Shown here: piece by piece, positions 46,416 to 57,555 of the stretch
Layout: each line of letters opens with the position of its first letter
Position numbering within the stretch: position 1 is the first letter of the stretch
NCBI GenBank assembly: GCA_029216955.1
Contig: JANAVB010006998.1
Coordinates: 3,336,192-3,400,191 of the forward strand
Direction of reading: 5' to 3'
Source of the DNA: Iris pallida
Taxonomy: Eukaryota > Streptophyta > Magnoliopsida > Asparagales > Iridaceae
Length of the DNA stretch: 64,000 nucleotides
Program-made: the position numbers and the translations under genes
The notes under the pieces: model-generated
What the model saw: only the letters and a program-made list of their open reading frames with translations
What the model was told of the DNA's origin: nothing
Databases searched by the model: none

Positions 46416-49406
46416 TAATATACCACTCAAAATCAGGTTCGTCCTCGAACCGAAACCAACACTTAATCCGAGTGTCTCGCCAGATCGTTTCATGATCTCG
46501 TACTACTATCATTAGAATCATACAACTCAGTTTGGATCGTACACATATTTTAGGCGTCCCACCAATATATGTATTTCAGCCAAGCTTATTTGTAGGATAT
46601 CGGGACAACTAACGAGCTCCACTTAAATCCTCAAGCACCAATCAGTCCGTACTCGACTTAGTCATATCTTAGCGCCTATTCCCAAATACTTCTCGTATGC
46701 ATCATCCCATAACATGCGATCCTCTTCCATACATCTCTGCACATAATTTGATTCAAACCCGTAACTTCAATCTCATAAGTTTTTCGACGGCCATCTAACA
46801 CTCGCATTGCATCGAGTCATTGCGCATCCGATCGCATCCATTCTCCGCAACGCCTATTCGCCCAACCGTTTGCCTATCTCTCACGTAACCCAAGTCTTTC
46901 ATCCAATCATTCATAACATTTGGCCTTAACTACATGGACTAAGTCCACATGTCACAAATTCCTTTGCCTACAATCCGTACTGAGTCTCGCACACAACTAT
47001 CCCAATACGACCCACGTTCTCGAACTACCTATGCATTGCGTCTAGGGCTACCCCTGCTAGGTAACTTATCCAAACATCATGCTTAATCTCTCCCGACACA
47101 AGAGGTCAACTTGAGTCTACGATGCTCAAAGGTAAAAATCTTTCCGACCCAAGGTCTCTTACGATACGCCTATCTCCGATACTCGACCGAGTATGAATCC
47201 TTTATTCAATCTTCGATTCAATCCCGACTTAGTTCGTTTCGTAACATAGATCGCACACCCAACACATATATGGAACCGTTACTCAAACCGATCTACGACA
47301 CAACTCTTAGGGTCATTCTATTATTCGTCGCTCTCGCGCATTGCAGAATCCTTGCAATCGCCTTACCGTATCTCTATACTAGGTACGTTCCTTAACATAT
47401 ATTCGATCCAACATAACTTTTTTTGACCATATCGATTCTCGTACTCGCTAACTTTCGAGACAAGATACTCACTCGCTTAGACTTATCCTCAACATGCACT
47501 ACCGCATTCCTTATCCTTCTTATGCGACTTCTTTAGGGTCATCCTATGGGACTTCAACATTCATTTGATTTGGCAGTCAAGTCTTCTAGGGTCATCTGCC
47601 TCGAAACTATGCTCGATAGTTGAAGATCATCAACAAGGGACAGTTACAACGAACCATGCTAGATCCTATCGCGGAGCCAAATCAATTTCCGATATTTTCT
47701 ACGGGACTTTACCCAATCCGACATACATCCCAAATCTACAATTTATCTATCCCCCGCGCAACTGATGCGCCGTTAACTATTCGAATCACTTATGCATATT
47801 GCATGCCGTTACTACTCGAATCACTCATATATTACCGTCGACTATCCTTGCCAGTCATATGACATCTACTCGTCTCAAGTCCGAGTTTATCTATCCGTGA
47901 TCATAGCTCGACACATTTCGTACTCATTAAAACCATCCTCGAACAACTTTCGCATCAAACCACAAGTCAAATCCGATTTTGCCATGCCTTGCAAGTTCGA
48001 TCATCCCCGCTGGATGAATCACCATACCAGCGCTCATACGAAATGATTGCCCTAATTTGGCGTGATGCATGTGCGATGCTGGAGTTGCACTCGCTTAAGA
48101 CAAGAATGTCAACATAGTGGTTATCCACGAATCAATCCAGACACTTTCGATTTTATCCGAGTAACATTCGTCCACTCTTAAATTTTCCGAAGCACTCCTA
48201 CTATTATCATCTCAATTGCCATAACTTAACTTGCATCTTATTCATCCAACAACAATGCTCAACATAATTTTCGTTCATTCGATCAGAGTATCCCCGAGTT
48301 ATTACATATCGTCTTTGATACTCCTCAATACCATCGTCTATATGCATAACTTGAACATCTTCCTTTCTCATAAGCTTAAAACCGTTGCAATCATTGCCAT
48401 TATTCGAACTCGAATACAAATCAAGTCTCGCACTTATCATGATCCATTCAGTTGTAACTACTTAATATCGTCGCGACACAATTTCAAATTCACATATCCA
48501 TTCTCATATCCCTAACTCGCACTTCCCGATCGTGCTACCGACTTATCGTACTAACTCAAATTCGTTCGCACGATTTCTCCGTACTTACTCAATGCGTTTC
48601 CGAACAAGTTTTCGTACTAACTCATGTACATTCGACCGGGTCGAAAATTTCCTCAACGTAACATTCCTTCGCGTATGCTTAGCCTATCATTCGACTTACA
48701 CTTAACGAATCCTCGTCCGACATATCATCCATAGGTACGACTTCGTACATAATTGTTTGACTCAATCGAGGCATACTTGCATTGACTTCTATCAAGTCAT
48801 TTTCACTCGAGTCTCGGTACTACTTCGTCCGTTGAGGACAACATATCGCAACAACATAATCATCTCGACGAAATCTATTGCAAGTCACCAAGCGGCTTAA
48901 CATAGCTATCGCTAAGTGGTATTTCATATACCACTCAGGATCGAGTCTATTGTTATCGATATAATACTTCAGTACACTTGCTCACATAATTGGTATTGCA
49001 TATACCACTCGAAATCGAGTCATTACTCGACATCACATTTCGCATAGGTCCGACATCTATTCTCAATCAACTATCCCGTATGGCGATCTTTTCGATCCCA
49101 GCTCTAGCGTTAGCTCAAGTTTGACACACATTCAATCTAACCGTATCTTAGTGATCATATCGATCACGCCCGCAACATTCGCTTATTCAAAGCTCAATGC
49201 GACATTCGGCCAATATACATGTTCGCCTACTCAACTCAACTTAGCGACCAACTTGACTCGTACTATCGCATCCGCGATCTTCCAATCTCACATGTTGCAA
49301 ATCGTGCAACAACTCATTTTCGATACTTAAGGTCTTTACTCAATCTCGCGCAACATATCGCTATCCATCCGCATAGCCATATAACACACGTCATACCATA
49401 TCGACT

Positions 49407-49705
49407 CGTTGCACCGATGCAACGAACGATTAAGGACTTGCTGCACTCCGTGCAACCAACAATACATAACCGTTCACATAGCAACATAACACACATCGTC
49501 TCACATATTGACCTGTTGTACTTCGTGCAACCAATAACACCTATTTCCTCGCACTTCGTGCGACCAACAATACGTATATCATTGTACTTCAGGCAACCAA
49601 CATCACCATATTTGTTGTACTTCGTGCAATCAACGACTCACAACTTTCTTGTACTTCGAAAAACTATAGTCTCATAACCCGTTGCATTTTGTGCAACCAA
49701 CACTC
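49407..49705. repeat. Hairpin-forming repeats (GTTGTACTTCGTGCAACC type)
   Basis: About eight units near 49408, 49438, 49514, 49550, 49582, 49614, 49649 and 49681. Each has the form TTGYAC-short loop-GTGCAA, usually followed by ccaac(a/g)at. The first is a perfect 7-bp stem, cgttgca ccga tgcaacg. Spacing is 30-75 bp and the text between units differs. It lies close to the primer site (220-520 nt), in the leader of the minus-strand RNA. Confidence 0.85.
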
Positions 49706-49913
49706 TCCGGTGACACCCGGAGATAGCGTGATAGTTACAACATACTTGTGGCAGATGTACTCACTTAATATAGACTTATTGTATGGAACATCCAATGTAG
49801 CGTCGAGCAGATCCATGAGCCATGCGATTGCGGAAACAACTTAGAGTCAACTGAATTCGATAGCGAAGCAACTGAGGGTCAAAGAGATTCATGCACGGTC
49901 CAAAGATGGAACC

Positions 49914-49925
49914 GCTCTGATACCA
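49914..49925 (-). promoter_or_regulatory. Primer-binding site, tRNA-Met type
   Basis: The minus strand reads TGGTATCAGAGC, separated from the LTR start (49929) by att. The 12-base match is the standard Met primer core; the bases beyond it (ggttcc) match less well. Confidence 0.85.
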
Positions 49926-49928
49926 ATT

Positions 49929-52093
49929 TGTCACGCCCCGATCCGGGAAATCGCTCATCCTCGCTAGATTTTACCCGAATCATTGTCCTCGCTGGGGCGT
50001 GATGCCGCACGAGCCGGGAGTTGCGCTCGTGCAAGGGAAAATAACGATTCACATAGTGATTATCTCAAATTTGTAACATAAGCAGCGGAAGGAAACAAAG
50101 AATACAATAAGAATCTCTTTTATTCATAATGAACTGAAGGTTACAAAGGCTCTGATTAGCCCAACATATTATGCCAATTGGCTACAACACTCACGATCTC
50201 TCTAGCTCACAAAGGATTACATTGTTCCATACATTATGCCTCTGTATAGCCACCAAGTAGTCTTCGGCCGAACATATCCATGTCGCAAGTCCGAACGCAT
50301 ATGCGGTAGCTCCTCTTGAACGCCAAAGACTCCATGCCTCGGTACGTCCAAGCCACGCTCCACCCCGAGCCGAACATACCAGAACCTGCACATAAACTAG
50401 TAGGGAATTAGTGCTTTTGTCCTCGCTTCGCACTGATCAAGACCCACTCGCACCCAAACCAAACACTAAATATACTTAGTGAACATGCATCTTAATTTTT
50501 GATCTTTCTATTTAGCCTTAGGAACAGTTTCATGACAATTCCTATATATAGCAACGTATCATAATGTGTCCCATACCGTGTTCCTGCAGCAGATACAATT
50601 AGCCATAATATGAACATAATATTGTGTTTCGTGCTCATCTCCATCCCATATTGCCTAGCCTGCACATGTTAGAACTTAACATAGAATCATATCGTTCACG
50701 TCGCAACCAACCATAAACTTAGACCATGCATAAGGGTCACAGGCCTTGTGCCTGCACCCAACTCTCATCTCAGCCCACCGGCCCAATCTATATGAAGGTC
50801 ACGGTGTTTCGCACCGTAATGGACTTGGCATCTCTTATGTGTAAGCCTACGATCGCTTCGATACGGGTTGCTAGCCCAGTATCCGAAGGATCCCAAACTT
50901 ACGGATATCATAGCTTATCACAGCACTGGACGGTCGCAATCCGTCCGAATGATGTGCACCATAAATACCACACATAATTCCCTTCTAGGCCGAACGGTCC
51001 TGGCGCCCCGACGTAACCGTTCGAGGGAAGCCGTACCCGTGCACGGGCCATCCGAGTCCATTGACCATACAATACGTACCATAGCAAATACCCATAACAT
51101 TCCAACCAAATCTTCCGTTGCATAAACATAGTCTCGATCCATAAACTGTTTCCCGTGCCATAAACGGTTTTTTCGTGCCATAAACATAATCCACCATACT
51201 TATGGGGAGCTCCGTCGGCGTTATGCCCCAACACATCCATATTGATGCACGACGCCCAACGGCTTAGTCATCTCATACTCGTATTCATCGCGTGCCATTC
51301 ATAAGTTATTCTCATAGCATAATTCCGTATTTCTTAGTCTTTTCGTAACATAAGTGCCCGAGGACACGCACAGCGCCGTAATCAATGTTCTACGCCAAGT
51401 GTTTAATATTCTCGGAGCCGTGCACATGATGCACATCTCGGTATCATCTTTCAATGTTCTACCATCATTGCCCTACCGCGACTCGTACACTTGATGCACG
51501 TCGCTTCAATTGTTCGATTGTTCAATGTTCTAACTTAGTGTTCGACGCATACTTGGATCTTTCATCGCCGAGCCACGCTCGCTAACTCGATAACATCTTA
51601 CGCATACCATAAAATATTTTATTAGACGTGAAGGAATAGGGAGAGAGAGTCAAGAACCTGCCCACCTTAAGCCGATACACCTTGTCGTCTCGTCGATTGA
51701 AGCGTCTCGCTTCCATAACTCGATCGCATAGCTAGCTTCCAGACTTAGCCATTCCTTTGAACTACTCGGTTGATTTGGCCTATCGTGCCCATGCCACAAT
51801 CCGTTGCAAGGCCACGATTTGGTTTCGTCGATACTTCATTGCATAAGGCAAAATGCCGACCTCTTATCGTCCAGCGTAAAAGCATAGCCTGCACACCAGA
51901 TCAACTAAAATCATCACTTGCTCAAGGGGGCTTATCATTTGCATCGATTCGATTCATAGATTCCAACCGACTCAAAGCTTACCTTTGGCCAACGTAACTC
52001 TTGTATCGATTTGCATCGATACTTCATCGGGTCAATGCAACTCTTCGAGTCAACGACTCATCGTAATGCACCGATACGGAGCGGGGCATTACA
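49929..52093 (-). repeat. Right LTR of the 7.8-kb element
   Basis: 2,165 bp, collinear with 44252-46415 with scattered transitions and a few small indels (for example tttcccgtgcc against ttttttcgtgcc near 51169). It ends ATTACA at 52093, followed by the GTGTT target copy. Confidence 0.93.
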
Positions 52094-53416
52094 GTGTTCA
52101 TGGTACATGTACAAGATAACGTAGTACAAGCATTCTATCAAGGGACCCAAGTTACACAGAGGGTCATAATACATTTAACAATTAAAATAGTAAAGCGGCA
52201 AGGCTAGGGGAGGAGTCATACGGCTCAGGAAAATGAGTTCATGCGGCCAGGGGGTAATTAGGCTCATGCAGCCAAAATCAGCAGGCTCATGCGGCTTGGG
52301 TTCATGCGGTCGGGGTTTTAAGGGCATATGCGACTCGGGGAGACTGGGCTCATGCGACATAGGAATCAGAACCCATGCGGCTGGAAGGGGGCGGGTGCAT
52401 ACGGCTGCATGGATGCGCGCTCATGTGGCAGTCGGAGGGTAAGCTCATGCGGCTAGGAGAAGACGGGCGCATATGCGACTACGGGGAAGCAACGCCATAT
52501 GGCTGAAAATAACTTCATACGGCCAGGAGGGGAAACATGGGTATGCGGCTTGGAAGAGCGGGCTTATGCGGCTAGGAGCATGCAGGATCATGCGGCTGGA
52601 AGGGGATGCAAGTCTATACGGCAAAGAGACTGGGACTTATATGGCAAGGATAAATAAGGCCATGCGGTTGAGAGTTTCCAAGGCCTTATGCGGCTGAGAA
52701 GGGACGGGTTATATGCGGCTACGGGTAATTGAGTTCATGCGACAAATATTGCCATGCGGCAACTACTGCCATGCGGCCAGGGAAAACTTGTCGTATGAAT
52801 TCTATGCGGTCAAGTACTGCCATGCGGCTGGAAGACTGTTCTTCTTCTCCACTGGTCCGAGAAGAAGAGTCATAAAATCCATGGCTTCAAAGTTCCATAA
52901 ATCTTTCATCCAATGTCTAAATCCAGACTTCCATAGGTCATAATGGGGCAGAATGAAATTCTCTACAACATGGAACCATCAAAACTAGATAATAACAAGG
53001 TTAGATAGATTAAAACCCAAGAAATCCAAAAATATAATAAACTTAGATCTACACAAATTGAACGATGGAAATTAGAAATGCTAAGTATTAAAGTGTGTTA
53101 GAATCTCGTGAGAAAGAGAATGGAACAATAAAAACTGAGTTCCTCCATGAAGCAAGCTGCACTTGCCTAGGCTCTCTCTCTAGTAAGTGAAAAGAGTAAT
53201 GTTGAGGAAGAAGAAGTAATGAGGAGAGAGAGAGAGAGAGTTGGGTGGCTATTAAAGGAAGGGAGTGGGGTTAGGTGGGGTTGGTCTACATGAAAAACCA
53301 ATCAAAACCGAACCAAGCCAACCAAGCAAGTGAAATGCCAATATAAACCATGCAATGAGACATCCAATATACGTACATGTATACCAAAATATGTAATACG
53401 AACCACGGTCATTACA
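52094..53416 (-). repeat. Gypsy 5' LTR (right), segment 3
   Basis: It resumes at gtgttcatggtacatgt, collinear with 23027-24339, and ends GTCATTACA. It carries the second copy of the CATGCGGC array (about 52217-52831). Frames such as 52233-52442 and 52473-52697 on the plus strand and 52175-52360 on the minus strand are read through that array. Confidence 0.93.
52217..52831. repeat. CATGCGGC array, right LTR
   Basis: Unit-for-unit counterpart of 23154-23750, with one extra unit near 52290-52313 (gcggcttgggttcatgcggtc). Most changes are G-to-A or C-to-T, for example catgcggc to catacggc. Confidence 0.93.
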
Positions 53417-53421
53417 TAATA

Positions 53422-55104
53422 TTGATTGAGAAATAATCTTATAAATTGCTACTAATGTACATATTCTTAATTGGTCCTACAGAGAGATTTCCCCCAAACT
53501 CATACTTCAAGCAGCATACATCTCAGGTGTGTAATGGGCCGGGCTGGCCTGCAGACCGGGTTTGACCGGGTTTGGGCCGGATTAGCCCGAGAGAGTAAGC
53601 GGGCCGGTCGAAGGAGGGGTAGGCCAAACCAGGCTAAGCTGGGCCGGTTCAGGCTGGTCCTTTTTTAAGAAGATTTTTGTCCCTTTTTTTGAAGAAAAAA
53701 TTGGAATAATTTTATTAATGTCGTTATTAAAATATAGTATAACATTTTTTTATAACTAACCAAAAAAAATGAGATTTTATTTTCATAAAATTTATAATAA
53801 AATTTATAGTCTTTTCTTTTGTTTTACGTCGTTGTCCGTCTTTCAACCATGTTTATTGCTTAGCTCTTCCTCTAGTAGCTTCGTCCAAAGTAAGAGATTA
53901 AAAGTCCAGCTCATTGATGTCAGTAGTTTTCTCTCTTAAATTAATTTTAAGCGTAGAGTTTATTTTTTCGCATGAACCAAATCTTGAACGTAGACGCAGA
54001 CTTCTAAAATATCTGACACATCCTGCTCCTCATCTTGTTTAACATCCTTAAACCTGTACTAAAATAAGATTTCGATGCTACAGTGAACACTAGGACCATT
54101 AGAAGATCACGTGCTAAAAAATAAAGTATATGATATGTTAGAAGAAAGTATAGGATACGTTAGAAGAAAGTATAGGATATATATTTTTATGTCTTTTTCA
54201 CCGTCCTAAAATAAAAATTACCATCCATATTATCTTCTTCTAAAATTGATTTTTTTTTGTATTGTGTACCTTTATTGATTTTGATCTTTCGGATCTAAAA
54301 CCAGTATATGCCCTCATTATTTACGACATATATTTTTTCATAAATTTTTCGTAGAACTAATTTTTTTCTCTCCCTGTTTGTAACATTAGTGGCTATACTT
54401 CTAACTTCAGGATGTGATACTTGTGTCAGTGGTACAAAATAATAATTTGTAACAAGATTATTATCAAAAAACTAATGTAATAAGCATAGTTTTGTTCGAA
54501 AGCACCTTCATGAGGCTGGTCAGAACCAATAACATACATAATTTAAAAAATAAATTTTATAAAAAAAAGAAAGAGAAGAATTTATTTTTCTAACAAAAAA
54601 AGAGAGAGGAAAGGAAATTCATAAATAAAAATAAGAAAGGTAGAAAAACATTTTTTTTGATATTAGAATTACTTTAAATGTCAACTAAAAGCCTCCAAAA
54701 ATTGAAGCCAGACATTGTATTTAGACTCCGACAAATTATACTTCAGTATCCAGAAAGTTATAACTTCAGACTTCAGAAGGTTGTTACTTCAATCTTCAGA
54801 AACTGGTTTGCTTCTAAATATTGTAAAAGAGGGAAGATAATTTATTATGGTTAATTTTCATGATTTATGTCCCGTTCAAAGAACTTTTGAATGCAAAGAT
54901 ACCCTAATATCCCTAAATATAGTTTTTATAAGGGAATTTTGGTAATTTTCATCAAAATGACCAAAATACCCCTCAAATGGCTAAAAAATAGCCATTAGAA
55001 TGAGGTATTTTTAACGACAATTTTTTGATTTTTTTTAGGTTCGGACTGGGCCTTGACCGGGCCGTTGGATCGGACCGGGTCAATAGAATCACCGCGGACG
55101 AACC
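53422..55104. other. AT-rich spacer with GGGCCGG blocks, possible hAT-like edge
   Basis: caggtgtgtaatgggccggg at 53524 resembles the termini of plant hAT elements (CARRGGTGT.AATGGGCCGGG), followed by subterminal GGGCCGG/ACCGGGTTT words to about 53660. A second GGCC-rich block at 55039-55085 lies just before the LTR at 55105. No transposase frame and no opposite terminus were found. The DNA between is AT-rich with nothing recognisable. The LTR insertion at 55105 may have split the element. Confidence 0.35.
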
Positions 55105-57225
55105 TGTCACGACCCGATCCCAAGATATTGGGTCCAGTCGGATCTTGTCCAGCCTGCACCATTGTGAGACGGCGGCGGTAAGCTGTATCAATTAGTAGCA
55201 ATACAAGCACAATATTCTAAACTACAGGAATTAAAACATTTTTATTTAAACATTTAAATTAAGACTAGATGTCTAGTTGGAACATCCACACAAGCAAAGA
55301 AAGTATTTGAATTATTACAACTTGTCCTTTATTACAACTTAAAAACAAAGAAAGAAACTAAATAGCAAGTATAATCCTGGGCTCCATGTTCAGGTTCAAT
55401 TATCTCCTCAGAACCCAGACCAGGTCTGTAGTTAGAACTAAAAGTAAGCTCCTCATCATCGCAGTCACCTAAAAATGTTGGTCTCCAGTTAGGAGGGGAG
55501 CGAGAACATATATATCCAATCCAGTATTTTAATAAACAACTAAAGATACAAGAAACAATTCTAAAACATAATTTATCTTTTCTAAATAACAATAAAGAAT
55601 CAGTAAAGCAATAAAATCTCTAGGAAGCAATAATGATGCAATATACATTTAGCAAAAGTGTTTTGAGTGTGTTGCATCCCGTGGCCGGCTGGAGATGGAG
55701 GCAATATGTGTTCTAATGAATACGGACCAACTTCAGCCCGAGTGAGGTGGGGCGTCTGCTATCCACAATGAGACAATAAGGGGCTTTGGCCACAAGGATT
55801 AACACTACTCCCCAACCCCAAGTCAATGAATCAATCGAGCAATCAATTTGGATCCGAGAGAGATCCCGTGGGTCAATGTATCGATACAGTATATAATCTT
55901 AATGATGCAATTTATTTAAATATCAAGTAACATACAACTTTGAATAATATAAAACTTGCCTTAATTTTCTAGTGTTGTAGGTGACGACAAGTAAATACTC
56001 AAGCTAATACCTGAAACTGAACCATACATTAGTGAAACATGTCTTAGTTTCCAGTCTATGGTTTGCTATAATTCTAATTAATTAACTTATTAATAATACA
56101 ATAATAATCTAGACTCTAATTCACTAATAATTATAATAAGGCAATAAAATATTTTGGAGAAACTCTAAGTGAGAATATAAGAAAAAATACGTTTTTTATA
56201 CTAAGATAATAAAACTTATTATATCCTTAGATGGAATTATCATGAATTCAATTAGTAATAAATTAGTGACGAATTAGTATTTATTTGTGACTTATAAAAA
56301 TAATTTATCCAGAACGCTCTTTTAATGCTTTTAACGAAATACTCATAATTAGCAACTAGTGAATAAACGATCTTTAAATAAAACTATTTATCATAATAAC
56401 GTGATAATTACTATATTTTGTCTAAAATAAATAATAAACAAGTTTTTTTACTTATAAAAATAGAACTAATATTTTAATTAATTTCTTATATTTAAAATAC
56501 CCCTTTGTAATGGAAATACTTTTGAAACTAGTTAGCATTTTATTTACGTAAAATAAGCGTAATGTATTTGGTAAAAACCTTTAAACCTAAAATTCCGTGA
56601 TTATTATGATAATCTTTTATTTTAACAATCATTTTATTTATTTTAGAATATTCACTAAAGACAGTAATTAAATATTATTTTAAAATTATATTCTAATAAG
56701 ATAGTAGTAATATTAATTAATGAATAATCATTTTACGTAGAACATTTTATTCTAATAAAATTATATGTTTAATCGAACAATTTCTACGATGGCCTGATAA
56801 TTACTAGCAATTCTAATAGGCTCTGGAGTGTGGGTGGAGATAGGTGAGTTTTTTTGATGGAGGAGAAATGTAAAGGCTCTGGAGGTTTCTATGGGGGAAG
56901 AAAGGTTTCTGAAAGAAAATGTACGTGAGGGGAGAGACGTTGACTACGTGGGGGGGGGGGGTGGGGGTACGGCGAGGGGAACGGATTTAACGAGTGACTG
57001 GGGAATGGGTTTGAACGGGCAGATGGGTTTAGGTTATTAGGTTTCAGGTTAAAGGATTTCGGGCTAAAGGGTTTAAGTGATGGGCTAGAAACCGTAGGGT
57101 TGGCTAATGGGCCTGAATTAACTAAGAAGTTAATCATTAAATTAACAATTACAATCAATTCGATTAATAAATCTTTTATAGATGAAAATGTTTTTCCTAT
57201 TTAACCAACTAATTATATATATAAA

Positions 57226-57276
<51 letters not shown>

Positions 57277-57345
57277 TAATAATAATAACAATAATAATAG
57301 TAATAATAATAATAATAATAGTAATAATAATAATAATAATAATAA

Positions 57346-57399
<54 letters not shown>

Positions 57400-57487
57400 C
57401 ATCATCCTAACTATTTTACTTACTAGCAAATAACTAAATATTATAAAAGCCCATTTATTATTAAACTCTAATTTTATGGGTCTTTCA
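55105..57487 (-). repeat. Left (3') LTR of a second gypsy element
   Basis: It begins TGTCACGACCCGATCCC and ends GGGTCTTTCA, followed by cttccctccatagaaaattttgtcctcaaaattt, the minus-strand pol end and purine tract of a gypsy element. Length is 2,383 bp. It contains TAA microsatellites at 57229-57404 and G-runs near 56951-56968. The matching right LTR is outside the window. Near the start, gagacggcggcggtaagctgt resembles the end motif of the other LTRs. Confidence 0.82.
57229..57404. repeat. (TAA)n microsatellite
   Basis: About 175 bp of AAT/TAA triplets with a few interruptions (acaataat, tagtaat, aaaataa) inside the LTR. The Ile/Leu/Tyr-rich frame across it is meaningless. Confidence 0.95.
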
Positions 57488-57555
57488 ACCTTCCCTCCAT
57501 AGAAAATTTTGTCCTCAAAATTTCTACCTGTAATTAAAAGAGGTTCAGAATATAC

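Larger units (their letters stand above)
46416..49928 (-). other. Internal region of the 7.8-kb element, non-coding
   Basis: Low in G on the plus strand and full of short TCG words, with no frame above about 150 codons and no domain. Noted structures: atataccactc repeats at 46419, 48929 and 48993; an LTR-start-like fragment at 48058-48130; and a hairpin-repeat array at 49407-49705. The 152-codon plus-strand frame at 49219-49677 is produced by that array. Confidence 0.65.
44247..52098 (-). mobile_element. Non-coding LTR retrotransposon (7.8 kb)
   Basis: LTRs 44252-46415 (2,164 bp) and 49929-52093 (2,165 bp) begin TGTCA(T/C)GCCC and end GGGGCATTACA. The perfect target duplication GTGTT flanks it (44247-44251, 52094-52098). 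A Met-type primer site beside the right LTR gives minus orientation. The 3.5-kb internal region has no recognisable gag or pol frame on either strand, although ggttcgtcctcgaacc just inside the left LTR resembles the pol-end segment of gypsy elements. The near-equal LTR lengths and high similarity suggest a fairly recent insertion, so it was presumably mobilised in trans. Confidence 0.92.
21270..53416 (-). mobile_element. Ty3/gypsy retrotransposon carrying three nested insertions
   Basis: The left LTR is 21270-24339. The right LTR starts at 32101 and is split into 32101-33135, 43512-44251 and 52094-53416. The internal region 24340-32100 is coded on the minus strand with a tRNA-Ile primer site beside the right LTR. 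Flanks are taatg (21265-21269) and taata (53417-53421), probably a 5-bp duplication with one change. Subtracting inserts and duplicated targets, the right LTR measures about 3,088 bp against 3,070 bp. The gag-pol is decayed by stops, an internal deletion between gag and RT, and a 3.8-kb insertion in integrase. Its lineage is probably a plant chromovirus of Tekay/Del type, an inference from pol motifs and long LTRs. Confidence 0.93.

Noticed and set aside
49219..49677. 152-codon plus-strand frame
   Set aside because: Read through the hairpin-repeat array in a region with biased base use; no domain, and antisense to the element.
57142..57429. Ile/Leu/Tyr-rich frame
   Set aside because: Translation of the TAA microsatellite.
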